The notes under the pieces are model-generated. The model searched no databases, was not told where the DNA came from, and was given only the letters and a program-made list of their open reading frames with translations. This document shows, piece after piece, positions 20,167 to 32,000 of a stretch of DNA of 64,000 bases. The position numbers and the translations under genes were made by a program. The first letter of the stretch is position 1; the number at the start of each line of letters is the position of its first letter. This DNA comes from Selaginella moellendorffii (Eukaryota; Streptophyta; Lycopodiopsida; Selaginellales; Selaginellaceae). The stretch spans positions 562,499 to 626,498 of the forward strand of contig NW_003314323.1 in the NCBI RefSeq assembly GCF_000143415.4, written 5' to 3'.

Positions 20167-20892
20167 ATGATTCGAGGAGGAGCTCGGCGCCTGGCGGCGG
20201 CGCTGATCCGCTATGAGTCTGGTGAGCTCTCCAAGCGGCCTGCATTGCCAGATGCCAGTGTTCTTGCAGGTTGCACGAGAAAGATTTCGACCCCGATTCT
20301 CGCGAATCCCCGGTGTTTCGATCCAAATTTCTCGCCATGGAGGAGGCTGGCTCCAATCGGGGGCAGTCTTCGGCCCTTCTCCGCCGGATCCGGGGGAGGC
20401 AAGGGTGAGGAGCGATCGATCGAGGCTGAGGAGATCTTTCTCGTCCAGGAGAAGCTAAACATGCCGCCAGGAGAGGGAGAAGAGGAGGAGCTCACTCCCG
20501 CAGCGGCGAGGGAAGCTGCCGACGCCGACGAATTCAAGGGCCGATACGAGCTGATGCAGGCAATGAGCTCCAAGCTCCAGCATTCCATCGTGGCGATGGG
20601 CGCGCTCCAGCTGCTGAGCGGCTGGTGGATCGTGGCCACCAAGTACGAGGCGCACACGCTCTACTTCTTCTTCACGGGGCTCAGCGCCACGCTCTCGTTC
20701 CAGATCGCGTATTTGCTCCACGACGCGCTCAAGCCGCCGGCCAAGCTCGCGGATTCGAAGGTCTTGACGCTGCCGCTGGTGTCCGTGAGATCCATGGCCA
20801 ATTTCCTGGCGAGGACGCATCTGATCATGTGTATCTCCGCCACCGGCCTGGCGGGCGCCTTCGCCTACGAGGTGGTTCCATCGCTCTTTTGA
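20167..20892 (+). CDS. Unknown membrane protein, tandem paralogue 2
   Basis: Paralogue of the gene just upstream, 60 bp after its stop. The frame is open throughout (241 aa), but a 48-nt in-frame intron (20222-20269, gtgagc...ttgcag) sits at the same place as the intron of the paralogue. Removing it gives 225 aa, almost equal to the paralogue's 226, so I favour splicing. The N-terminus (MIRGGARRLAAALIRY) is mitochondrial-like. Conserved parts: SMSSKLQHSIVAMGALQLLSG-like segment, GWWIVATKYEAHTL, a hydrophobic FFFTGLSATLSFQIAYLL and the C-terminal TGLAGAFAYEVVP. Function unknown. A telo-box core (TAGGGTTT) lies at 20147-20154. Confidence 0.7.
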   Translation: MIRGGARRLAAALIRYESGELSKRPALPDASVLAGCTRKISTPILANPRCFDPNFSPWRRLAPIGGSLRPFSAGSGGGKGEERSIEAEEIFLVQEKLNMPPGEGEEEELTPAAAREAADADEFKGRYELMQAMSSKLQHSIVAMGALQLLSGWWIVATKYEAHTLYFFFTGLSATLSFQIAYLLHDALKPPAKLADSKVLTLPLVSVRSMANFLARTHLIMCISATGLAGAFAYEVVPSLF

Positions 20893-20996
20893 TCAAGCTC
20901 AAGAACAGCATATTCGGCTGGAGATTCTCCCGCCACTTGGCCATTAGGGTTAGGGCTGGCAGGCAACAAAGCAAAAGAGAATGAGCGACGCGGGCG

Positions 20997-23425
20997 ATGG
21001 CGAACAAGCAGCGTAAGCACTTCCTCTCTCTCTCTTTCTCTTTCTCTTCTTCTCCCCATTGTTTCTTCTCAAAAGTTCTCCATTGTTTCTCATCTATCTC
21101 TCTCTTTTAATTCTCTCATGTTCTCCTTCTTGTTTCCTTCTATCCTTTTGACTAAAGCTTTTACCACCTCGATTGATCCAGACGTGTCCCGGAGGCCTTG
21201 CAGTGTTGATTGGCGCAAGGCGCTCCAGGTGCCCCAGGAGATCAGTGCCATTCTCGACAAGTTCCGGGAGCGTGAGCTGCTGCTGGCCAAATGCGTGACC
21301 AAGGGCAGCGTCGGGATCCCCTTCTTCAACCAGATGCCGTGCATGCTCTTCCACCGGCTCACCTCTTTCGACTACAGCAACGCCCAGAATCTGAGCTTGC
21401 AAGTCGCCAAAGCTCGCGATGGCGGTGGCAGGCTTGTGATTTGCGCTGGAAGCACCGGGTGTGGAAAGACAAAGTCGCTCTACACGTTCTTCTCCAAACA
21501 AGTAAGTTCTTTTCTCTCTTCATCTAGCTCTAAAACTTTGGTCACAGGAGCGAGGATTGCTTTTCACAACCAGCACTGTCGGCAGCGGCGGATCTTCCGA
21601 CCTGGAGTTTCTCATGAACGAGGTTCTCCCCAAACACCTGGAGCAGAAAAACTACTATCAGAACTCGGTGGTGGTCAAGTTCTTCACGCTGCTGCTGCTG
21701 CTGGTGAGGATGTCGATCCTGTCGCTGTGCCGGGACTTTGATCTAGAAAAGTGGCTCATCTTCCAGGGGGGATGCAAAGGGCTCTACCACCCCGACGCCA
21801 ATCTGGCCGACGACACGGACGTGTTTCGGATCTTCCTCGCCGCGGTGTGCCGGAAAGCCGATACTCTGGCCCCGGAGAACTTCGTCAAGGAGATCCCGGC
21901 GCTGCAAAAGGTGCTGGACGACCTGTGTATGCCTTTCGAAGACCGGCTCCCCACCATCGCCATCGACGAAGCCCACAAGCTGGTGAGCGCGTTCGAGGAC
22001 GACTTCTTTGTCTCTCGCCGGCCTTTCTACCGCGACGTGGTGAACTTCTTGCTGGAGCCGACGCTGGCCCAGACCAAGCACGTAGTTGTAGTTTCAGGGA
22101 CAGGATACACGCTGAGATACGAGGGCGGGAACTCGACAAGGGTACCGGTCTGTGGTGATTTCGGGTGCTGGAAGAGCGGACGGGAGATGATCGAGTTCAC
22201 GGAACAGGCGGTAGAGTTGACGGAGGAAGATCGCAGCGTGATAGAGCAGGAGATTTATCCGAGGTTTAAAGGGAGGTTTGGGCCCTTCGTCCAGGTGGTA
22301 GAAACAGCTCTCAACAGAGTGTGGAGCATCAAGGAAGCGGCATTCTTCGTGGAGAGACTACTGACAACCGAGGGAGGAGCGCCGCAGGGGTACTACAGGA
22401 AACTCGCGGAGCTCTCGCAGAGAACAGTGCTCATCGGCTTCATGAAGAGGGCCGTGATCAGCTACTTTTGCCTCGGGAGGGGCATCAAGATCCATGACAC
22501 GCAGTCCGAGTCTCACAGGGTGGAGGAGATTGCGGACGCTGGTTTTGGCCGGCTGGTTGCGAGCGAGAGCGGGGGTCACTACGTAGCGGTGGACGAGTTC
22601 CTGGTGTTGCGAGCGGCGGCAAACTTCTTCCGGGACGTGACGCAGGGGAAGACCAGCTTGAGCTTGAAGGACGAGCTCCTGTCTCGCATCGGCCCCGACA
22701 TGGAGCCGTGCACGAGCCACCAGGGGTTCTTGTACCAGAACTTTGGCCCGTTTGCGTTCCAGCGGATGTGGAAGCAGCACGGCGGGGTGATGCAAAACAT
22801 GCCGCTGTTCTCCAAGATCTTGGGCGCCGACGGATGCCCCGAGCAGCTCAAGGCGGTGGCGGCGCTAAAGAGCGAGATCCTCGAGGGGCAGTCGGCGGTG
22901 TGCGCGAGCTGCGAGGGATACAGCCTCCGGGAATTTCTTTTGGAGCGGTCCAAACCGGCCGAGGAGCGGAGGTGCACCACCTTTGTGTGCCCCGAGCTGC
23001 TCGGTCCCAACGCTGCGTTTCGGATCGGATTCGAGAGAGGAGGAGGAGAAGCGGAAGCTCCCAGCGTCCAGTTCGATGGGTTTGATCAGTACAGCTACTG
23101 GATGCACCAGCTGAGCCAGGCCGAGCTCGAGGAAGCGATCTCCAGGTCAGGGATCCGGGAAGAACAGCGGGAGGAGTTTGAGCTGTGCGAGAAGGTCCAG
23201 CTTTGCTTTTTGTATCTCTATCCGTGCAGCTATTCTGAGCACTACGTTTTCAAGGCCAGAGGTGACGCGGTGCAGGTGGTTTGTTTCATCCACGCCGAGA
23301 ATGCCCACTTTATCTTCAATTCGGCCGAGCTGGAGTTACTGGATTTGATCGGCCGGGACGATAGTGTGGAGGAAGTGGACAATAATTGTGGTGATACTTC
23401 GAGTGAAGAGTATCCATTTTTCTGA
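20997..23425 (+). CDS. P-loop NTPase of uncertain family, possibly Crinkler (CRN)-like
   Basis: Exons 20997-21012, 21182-21501 and 21548-23425 join in frame (MANKQ|HVSRRP...) to 737 aa. Walker A is GSTGCGKT (residues about 95-102), followed by an exon end and ERGLLFTTSTVGSGG. Walker B is TIAIDEAHKL (about residue 250), and the sensor-1-like strand is HVVVVSGTGYTL. The FEDDFF, FLLEPTL and SGTG order, then RFKGRFGPFVQVVET, resembles the NTPase core of Crinkler-type proteins, which in some eukaryotes carry a nuclease-like C-terminus. Here about 350 residues follow (FGPFAFQRMW, VCASCEGYS, FVCPELLGPNAAFRIGFERG) that I cannot assign. The start was chosen because it is the only one that splices in frame. 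There is no signal peptide. A general P-loop ATPase is sure; the CRN link is a suggestion. Confidence 0.65.
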
Positions 23426-23429
23426 TTAA

Positions 23430-25500
23430 CATAACCAAGTTTTAGATTGAGAGAAAAAAATGACTTATACAAATTAGTAAATTTGTAAAAGTAACACAGA
23501 ATTAATTAGTCAGATTTTGTTTAGTGGTATGGACAGTATAATCAAAAGTTATATGATCTCAATTTTGGGGAAAGTACACATCTCAATAGGGAAATAGGGA
23601 AGTGTACCTAGGATGGATGGTTTGGAAAAAACTTGCACTTATATGAAAAAAAGAATATAGATGTATTTAAATTATTATAAGAATTTTTTTCTCATACATG
23701 GATGTCATAAATGTAATTTTATGTATTAAAAGATACTTGTCGGCCAGTCCTTATAGACACTCTCTCTTTACTACTATAACAATAAAAGATTAGTATTACT
23801 AGTTCTTTTTATAGTTTCTATCTAAACTAATTGAGAAATTGACTAACACATATGCACTATCAATTTGTATCTCACAACTCCACCACTCAGACAAAGTTCA
23901 ATGTCTTCATTGAACAATAAACCATTTTATAAAATAAACCTATCATGGATTATCATTTTCATCTTTAGCACCAAACTAATATTCGTCAATGGTTCAACAC
24001 TAAAGGTTTATTATCTTTGCCCATCTTTTAAGGAGTATAGTTGCATCAAATTAGAGTACTATTAGATCACATGTGGTGGTTCTCTCCTTTTGTTCATTTA
24101 GTTATTGCTAAACTTAAAGACACTTTATCTATCTTAATCTTATTACTCATTCTGGAGTAGTCTTGGCCTTTACCAAAATGACTATCACACATTAAAACTT
24201 TAATATTGACATCTCAAGTTTATTTTTTAGATGTGTTTGACATTTTACATTGTATAAGTTATACAAACTCCACTTCCCCATTCTAATAAATTCCTTACTT
24301 AAGGGTACTATCATTTTCTCGCCATCTTAAGCACTAAGTTCCACTTGTCTATAATTTATGTTAAGATTATTTATGGCCTTATCATTTGGCTACCTTGCTA
24401 CTCCATTTTTTGGAGTTTTCACTATCAATAAATTGAAGTATTTGGGAATTCTATCTTTGGAAATATATTTCTTTTCTCACAATCTATTAGCATCCACCAT
24501 ATAGTGGCTCTTCAACTAATTTATCATTTAGATTCATTCCAACAATTTTTAAACCCCATTCTTAGCTACTAATCTTTTACTCCTATCATTTGATTGTTGC
24601 ACCAAGGAAAATAGGATCACCACTTCTATTCTTGAGGTATCCTTTCAATTTTATAGTAAAAGCTCTATTTTATTAAATCCATAAAATGTTTACCCTAGCA
24701 AGTCTTTTCAACATTTCTATTGTGAGTTCTAGCCCTTTTAACCAAATGTCTATAGCAACTAAGATTGGGTGTTCTATTTTATACATTATATCCTCAATGC
24801 TATTTACACCAAAGTATTCAAATTAGATATGCCAAGCTTTTACACTAAGCACTTTAACTATACATCATGACTTTAGAGCACCCCTTACTTGCCAGTGCAC
24901 CCAAGGCAGTCTCTTTATTAAAAGTTCATATCCACCGAAAAATGACCTAACAAGGTCTTGTGTCAATATCATAAGAGAAGACGGTGATCGTGAAGTTAAA
25001 GGGGTTGGTAAATTGGTTAATATAGATTATAAGGAAGAGGAGATGAATTACTTTCTTCAAACTTTTCTCACAATCAATGCAAACACTCATCCATTGATGT
25101 ATCTTATAAGCTTTGTCTACAGACATTAAATTTGAGTGATCATCAACATGAAAGCTATGCATAATTTGATATTTAAAGACTTAGTTAAATTGTTAAAATT
25201 GAAAGTTGAGCAAATGTTGCCTATACACTTTTTGTTTATAGGTGGGTAAGTAGCTAAGAAATTTACAAGTGATGTTCCAATAAAAATTTCCAAGTAGAAA
25301 GAAAGATTGGATTTAATAATATTGAAGATACCAAACTTTCAAATAGTGTTTGGTATGGATTTCTTCAATAAGTATATCCAAGAAATATATGGTGCTAAAC
25401 AAAGTCATATCATATTAAAGTCAGAAAAATGTTCTAATATGTCCCTCAATTGCATATACACTTCTTAAAGGATTGGGATGCTAAATTTCTAATTATGGGA
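23430..25500. other. AT-rich, gene-free stretch
   Basis: Strongly AT-rich with stops in all frames. It probably consists of old transposable-element sequence upstream of the Ty3/gypsy remnant, but I found no protein motif, LTR or TIR that I could defend. Confidence 0.4.
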
Positions 25501-27250
25501 GTAATTCAAAAAGCAACTAAGAAAGGATGTTAGACCTTTTAGGTTAAAGTGATGGAAATTAAGGGTGATAGTGACTCAATTTGTATTAGTGATGGTATTA
25601 ATCTTATACTGAGGGAAATTCTAAAGTTGTTAGTGAGGAATTAGGATATCTTTCCAAAGGATTTACCATTAAACCTACCCTCTAACCATAAAGTAGATCA
25701 TTGAATTAAAATTATTTCAGGTTCTACAAAAGCTCTATACTATTTGAACATCAAAAAGATGATTGAACTTAAGAAGCAACTCATAAAGCTTCTTAACAAA
25801 AGTCATACATAACCAAACAAATTACTTTATGGAGTGTTAGTCTTTTTTGTTATAAAAAAGAATGGTACCGTCAAGATGTGTATTGATTATTAAACTCTTA
25901 ATAAAATTACGGTTAGAAACAGTTATCCTTTGCCTTGTATTAATGACTTGTTTGACCAACTTTTAAAGGCTAAATATTTTATACAACTTGATTTGTGGTC
26001 TGGGTATCATCAAATACGAATGGCAAATCAAGATGTGAAGAAGACAACCTTTAAGACTTGTTATAAGACCTATGAGCTGATTATTATGCCATTCGGGTGA
26101 TATAATGCCTCAACTACATTCAATATAATGATGGATAGCATATTTAAAGATTATTTAGACATATTTATTATTTTATATATAAATGATATTCTAGTTTTTA
26201 GTGAAATGTCTTGGGGTTAGTGTTACAGAAGCTACAAGAAAATAAACTCTATGCTAAAAAGAATAAATAGGCTTTTGGTTAATTGCATATAAACTTTCTT
26301 GGACGTATATTTAGTGGTGGCATAATCGAGATGGATCCAAAGAAGGTAGAAGCAGTGAATCTTGGGAAGTCTCGACCACTATATAAGATGTTCATTCATT
26401 TCTCAATTTGACGAGATACTATTGCAAGTTTGTTTGCAATTTTGCAAGTATTACTTTTCCATTGATTGAGTTAACGAAGGGTAATATACCATTTCATTAA
26501 ACATTAGCTTGTCAGCATGTTTTTATATAGTTGAAGGAAATTTTGATTATAGTTCATGTTCTCAAGATCCCAAATCTTGATAAACCTTTCAAAGTGCATT
26601 GTGATGCATCTGTCTATGCTATAGATGCTATGTTATAGCAGATTCTGATAATGTAATTAGTGTTATACTAAGGCAATATGGTTGTCTCATTGTATTTTAC
26701 TTTAAGAAATTGGATAAGACTTAACAAAGATAGCCTACACATAAGAAAAAGATGTTCGTTGTAATATCAGCATTGGAATATTGAAAACACTATTTGGGTG
26801 GATATACCAAGATTTATATTTATAGTAACACACCAAACTACTTTGCAACGCAGTGAAACATTATGCCAAAAAGAGAAGCTCACTAAATTCAATATTAAAA
26901 TCATCTACAAACCTAATAAAGACAATATTGTTCCAAATGTATTAAGTTGTCAAGCTCAATTCTAGGCAATGTCGGTAATCAATTCAAACTAGTTGGAGGA
27001 TGTCTAAACTTCATATGGAAGTGATTCATTGGCAAAAGTGATATTGCACTACGTAGAGTTGTTGCAGTAAAGTGGCAAAAGCTGTTAGTCACGCTAATGC
27101 AAAGCTCCACTTCTCAATTAAGGATAGGCTTATTTACTATAAGCAAGAAATATTGTATTTCCATCCAAGGATCAATGACAGTTTTTTCTGCAAGAATATC
27201 ATAATGTTCTAGTAGTAGGATATGGTGGCAAATGAAAAACTCTTATCTCA
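25500..27250 (+). mobile_element. Decayed Ty3/gypsy retrotransposon pol region
   Basis: Despite many stops, the forward strand spells Ty3/gypsy reverse transcriptase in order. VIKKNGTVKMCIDY and NSYPLP lead to QLDLWSGYHQIRM, TTFKT and ELIIMPFG, then ILYINDILVFS, the YVDD-type active-site box with D-to-N change (about 25840-26205). GRIFSGGIIEMDPKKVEAV (about 26300) and FKVHCDASVYA (about 26590, RNase H start) follow. Weaker integrase-like sequence continues to about 27250. I saw no LTRs, so element borders are unknown. It is too decayed to act. Confidence 0.75.
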
Positions 27251-28860
27251 TTGAAAAAGCATAGTGTATGTGGTTTTTACCCTTTATCTTATGATGATTT
27301 ACCATCGGATAACCACGAACCAGAACCTAAACCCTCTATGTGCCACGTGTTATATGCCTCATGTCTAAAAGATAATGGTGTGAAACCCGAGTTTTAGGGC
27401 CTTGGGCCACTAAATGAAGGAACAATGCTAAACTCCTAAGTATGGAGCCAAGGAGCAATGGCATTGGAGCACGGAACAACTCCTGAGCATACAGCCCAAA
27501 GAGTGAAGAGACAAGAGCATAGAGCAACTTGGAATAATCCTAGAGTATCCAACATCCTAATGCTAGAACCAACATGCAAAACAGAGCCAAATGGAGTCTG
27601 GTGCTATTTTAGCATACTGGTAGCCTAACAAAAAAATATGGGTATTCCACCAAGAATGAAGTTTAGGCTTAGACCCAAGCCAAACACAGAACAAAGACAA
27701 GCATATAAGTGAAAGCTAGACTATGCCTTAGGTTGGTCAGCCATGCCCAACCTACCCACTATACTACCCCCCCCTTCAGGAACACATGCTTTGGGCTTTC
27801 ACCCCAAGCCTCCCTTAATATCAAAAATTAGTCTTTGGGATAAACTTTAAACTTACTAAACATGGAATGTCCTTAGATTGTGAATTTGGACATGGGACGA
27901 ACACTATTGTGTTCAGGACAATCTCTATATTCCGTAGATATGCCAAATGAGCAAGCCTAGATACTTTCCATAAATAGCATTTGGGACCGAATTGAAACTA
28001 ACACAAAGGGCATAATAGTAAAAGTGTTTGACAAATATAGTAAGTTATCATCTAGCAATATTAAGAGACTAGTCCCTCAGTCACAATGGGACAAGAACTC
28101 CTTACCAAGCTAACTATGTTTAGGTAATAGCATGTAAGAATTCCATCTATATGCTCGTTTAGTCTAAGTACACTTGAAATGCCCAATTAACTCTACTAAC
28201 ACAAGAAGGACTAATAAAGGATCCAGCAATACCGACTTCCTACCGTTGTGGTAGTAAGGAAAGAGTGTCCGTAAGTTAACCGACAAGTAACCTTCAATAC
28301 CCAAAGTCACATTTGCAACAAAAAAAAAATTTTATAGTTTCGTATGGAAGATGATATAGTGGATTATATCCATTTTTGCCCTATCTACTAAAAGTGTAAA
28401 CAAAGAGTTGAGAAGTAGCTTAGGAAGTTGCAATGCATTCTAGCACTGTAAATTTTGAATCCCTATCTAAGATCATCTCTTTAAGAAGATTATGAATCCA
28501 CACTATTTCATGGAATAACACATTTTGCAACACTATTAATTCTCCATAGGAATTGCTGCAAAAGAATGCTTATGAAGTTCTTCAACAAATTGTTATACCA
28601 AAATTAATGTCTAAAGTGTTGGTTTTAGCCATTAAAACTTATGCAAAGCACTTACACCAAAGTTGGTCAATGGCTATTGTAACAATTTCAATGGTGTCCG
28701 TAGGCGCCAGTACGGATACAGTTAGCAGATTATTCGTTAATTTAGGCGGTAAAATAAAACCCTCGGTTTAGGTTGCCGCTCGATCGCGGTGATGGCCGAG
28801 GGCGGCGGTGTTCTCGCGGAGGATTCTTGATTGATCTGGGCCTCGCATTTTGATTCTGGA
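27251..28860. other. Gene-free, repeat-derived stretch
   Basis: AT-rich filler with a run of nine C at about 27765-27775 and no recognisable coding motif. It is likely retroelement debris. The MAP65 pseudogene starts just after, where base composition shifts sharply to GC-rich at about 28760. Confidence 0.35.
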
Positions 28861-28861
28861 G

Positions 28862-29430
28862 GCCATGGAAGGCAGATCGCTGCTGCGGGAGCTCCAGGTA
28901 ACCCTCGCGTCCTCGCGAAATATTGCGTCTGGATTGCAATTTTCTCAAGATCGCGGTGAATCGGCCGCGCGTAGAGCATCTGGGACGAGATTGGGGAGAG
29001 CGACGAGGAGAGGGAAACTGCACCAGCTGGAGCAAGAATGCCTGAATGTGTGCCGGCGGACGGTGGATGAAGCGAATTGGGCGAGGCTGCACCAGCTCTT
29101 GGCGGATTCCGAGTCGGAGCTCGCGTCGCGCCTGCCGCTCCTGGATGATCGCCCTTGCATGGTACGCTTTGTTCGATCCATCTCTCAATCTCTTCATCTC
29201 ACAGTACTTTTCCAATCGGAGGCCATGGAAGGCGAGGACACGAGCATCTGGGACGAGATGGGGGAGAGCGACGAGGAGAGGGACAGAATGCTGCTCCAGC
29301 TGGAGCAAGAATGCCTGGATGTGTACCGGCGGAAGGTGGATCAAGAGAATTGCGCGATGGCGCAGCTGCACCAGCTCTTGGACGGAGCTCACGTTGCTGC
29401 TGTCGCTCCTGAGTGATCGCCCTTGCATGG
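28862..29430 (+). repeat. Tandem duplication of MAP65 exon
   Basis: The block holding 'ggaggccatggaaggc', 'atctgggacgaga', 'gagagcgacgaggagaggg' and 'gatcgcccttgcatggtacg' occurs twice (about 28862-29170 and 29218-29440). Copy 1 lacks 5 nt after the GESDEER codons; copy 2 lacks about 10 nt after HQLL. Each copy is intact where the other is broken. Confidence 0.75.
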
Positions 29431-31127
29431 TACGCTTTATTTGATCCATCTCATAGTGCCTTTCTAATGCTCGTTGTTCTTCCTTTCAGTTAGAGAAGAG
29501 GTCGGGCACTACTCTGCGAGAGTAGCTCTTGTCCGTCTCGCCTCAGTTAGAATTATTGCGGCTGACGAAAGAGGAGCGCCTGAAGCAATTTGAGGACGTG
29601 CCAGATTCAAAGGCTCTCTCAGGAGATGTCGTCGGGGACATTGCAAGGGACTGAGAATGGAGCCTTTTGCTGGAAAGATTTGTCGCTGAGGAAGCTGCAC
29701 GAGTACCGTTGCCAGCTTCAAGAGCTTCAGGATGAAAAGGTTGGTTTGTGTGTGTATGCACGGTTGCCATTCTTGTTCTTACAAGAGACTTTTCCAGAGT
29801 AGTCGGCTTCACAAAGTGTCGGAGCTTCTCGAGGTTCTGCACGGATATTGCGTCCTTTTGGGGGCAGACTACACGGAAGTCTTTAAGGAAGTGCATTCGA
29901 GCCTTTGTGATCCAGGCCAGCTTGAGAAATTAGCAAAGGCGGTCGAGGACATGAAGAACGAGAAAAGCAAAAGACTGCAAAAGGTGACAGCGGTTTGCCT
30001 TTTGAAACTGCTGACGCGTTACTTTCCATTTTTTATTGCAGATTCACAATCTTGTTGCTCTCTTATGCGAGCTCTGGAATCTAATGGACACGTCATTGGG
30101 AAAAAGGCAACCATTTCGAAATATCATCCGCAATCTTCTGGCACCAGAACCTGAGCCTTCATCTCTTACTTTGAAAACCATCGCACAGGTTCTTTCACAT
30201 GCGCTTTGTTCTTTCTCTTACTTCGATTCTACAGGCTGAAAAGGAGGTGGATAGAATAAGTCGATTGATAATAAACAAAATGAAGGAGCTTGTGCTGAAG
30301 AAGCAGGCAGAGTTGGAAGAAACTTGCAACATGGCTCACTTGGAGTGTTCCAAATCTAACTCGAGAAAACGTGGCGAGTTTACTGGAGTCAGGTATAAAT
30401 TTATTCTGCTTACAATTTCTTGGCTGATGTTTCGTGTGCACAAGGATAGTGGACTTGTCAGAGCTACTTGGTACAATTGAAAGTAGTATTGCCGAGGCGA
30501 AGAAAGAATCACTCGGCAGACAAGATCTAATGGAAAGAATGGAACGGTGGATTAGCGCGTGTGAAGAAGAAAATTGGCTTGAAGGATACAATAAGGTATG
30601 GCCGTTATGCCATTTCACTTCGTCATTTTTGTTTGTAGGATGAAGGCCGCTTCAAAGCAACCAGGGGAGCACATTTGAATCGAAAACGTGCAGAAAGAGC
30701 TCGTGTCATCGTGGCCAAACTCCCCAGTGCGTTCGGATTCTTTGTTTTTTATTTTCCTTTGATCAGTTCTCACAAGCCGTTTGCAGATCTTCTTGAATCA
30801 TTGAAGTCCACAATACAACGAACGGGGTATGTAAATGATTCTTGTAGATGCCTATCTGACAGTGTTTTGCAGGTTTCTCTACTCGCAATACTAGAAGAAT
30901 ATAGCTTGCTCGGACGAGAGAAAGAAGAAAGAGGTGAACACAAGGAGGAGGAGAAGAAGGTATTAGCCATGCGTTATGCTATTTCACTTATCCATTCATA
31001 TTTGCAGGATTGCAACAAGCACACGAGAATTGAGGATCTGCGGCCAAGGAGAATCTTCTTGGCGGGCAACACGATCAACCCATTTCTATGTGGAGTGGCC
31101 AGACTGGTGACCAAGATCACCTACTAG
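28865..31127 (+). pseudogene. MAP65 microtubule-bundling protein pseudogene
   Basis: MAP65/PRC1/Ase1 proteins cross-link antiparallel microtubules in spindle and phragmoplast. Here the exons run in order. IWDE.GESDEERDRMLLQLEQECLDVY is followed by LELLRLTKEERLKQF and DLSLRKLHEYRCQLQELQ. Next is RLHKVSELLEVLHGYCVLLG with KRLQK, then NLVALLCELWNLMD, then AEKEVDRISRLIINKMKELVLKKQAELEE-type coil. GRQDLMERMERWISACEEENWLEGY, RGAHLNRKRAERARVIV and LLAILEEYSLLGREKEER follow. It is broken by the duplicated, frameshifted first exon, a TAG near 29522, a TGA near 29650 with a frame change, and a splice join near 30830 that does not keep frame. The C-terminus is non-homologous (ends at TAG 31125). The 3' half is still well preserved, so inactivation is recent or the 3' half is still transcribed. 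Confidence 0.8.
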
Positions 31128-31369
31128 AAGCACTGGCTCCTCATCACCGAGCCATGGCAATCGGGTAAGTTGTCGCTCATGTACGCTCTAGCTAGTGCTG
31201 CCTTCGCCAAAGGATATCTGTCTGTCGTCACCACCATGGTCGCTGCTGCTGATGCCTGCAACACTGCTAACTGCTAAAGACAGTGAAGCTGCCGAGGAGT
31301 TCTTTGACCTCTTGATAGAGAAGTTGGTCTAGAATAGCCATGGAGGATTGCATTGCTCGTCCCACAAAG
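31128..31369. other. Unassigned stretch
   Basis: Flank between the MAP65 pseudogene and the inverted repeat. Short open frames only; nothing recognised. Confidence 0.3.
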
Positions 31370-32000
31370 GCTTAAGGGGCTCGTAGATGCTCAAGTTGAC
31401 TATGGATGGAAAGCACTTTATCTGGTTCATCAACGAGGCTTTAGAACTCAGCAACATAAGGAGGTTTGTGGTAAACACATTTATGATTAAGTTAAGGATA
31501 TACAAGCAAGAGTCTGTGGTGAGGAATTTTACAAGTTTGTGTTATTTGTGCTAGTGGGCTGACTGGATCTCAGGAACTTCCTTGAAAATTTCAAGTGTCA
31601 ACGAGTGCAAGTTGCAGGGGAAGAGTATTATTATATCGAGCTTACCACACAAACAACATGGACCTCTATCAAAAAAATCTACTTTATGCTTAGAGACAAT
31701 GAGGTTTCGATGGAAGTCCATATTATTTGTGCAGCGGGCTTGATGTACCCCTACTCTTTTTCTAATTTAAGATCTTCAAGAAAGTCACTGAAATCATGTC
31801 AACCCAAGCTCCATAAATAACACGAGCCTGTAAGATTTTTTGCCAGACTCTTGTTTGTATATCCTTAATTCAGTCACAAATGTGTTTATTACAGACCTTC
31901 TTATGTTAGTGAATTCTAAAACCTCATTGATAAATTAGATAAAATGCCTTCCATCTATAATCAACTTGAGCATCTGCAAGAGGCCCTTTAAGCCTGAAGA
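31370..32000. repeat. Long imperfect inverted repeat (hairpin-forming)
   Basis: About 31370-31600 pairs with the reverse complement of about 31775-32000 over roughly 225 bp with around 15-20% mismatches, leaving a loop of about 170 bp. Shared landmarks are 'agatgctcaagttga', 'aaacacatttatg/gtg' and 'aaggatataca' followed by 'caagagtctg'. Neither arm codes for anything I recognise. It could be a MITE-type insertion, two head-to-head copies of a fragment, or a transcribed hairpin that yields small RNAs. Confidence 0.75.
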
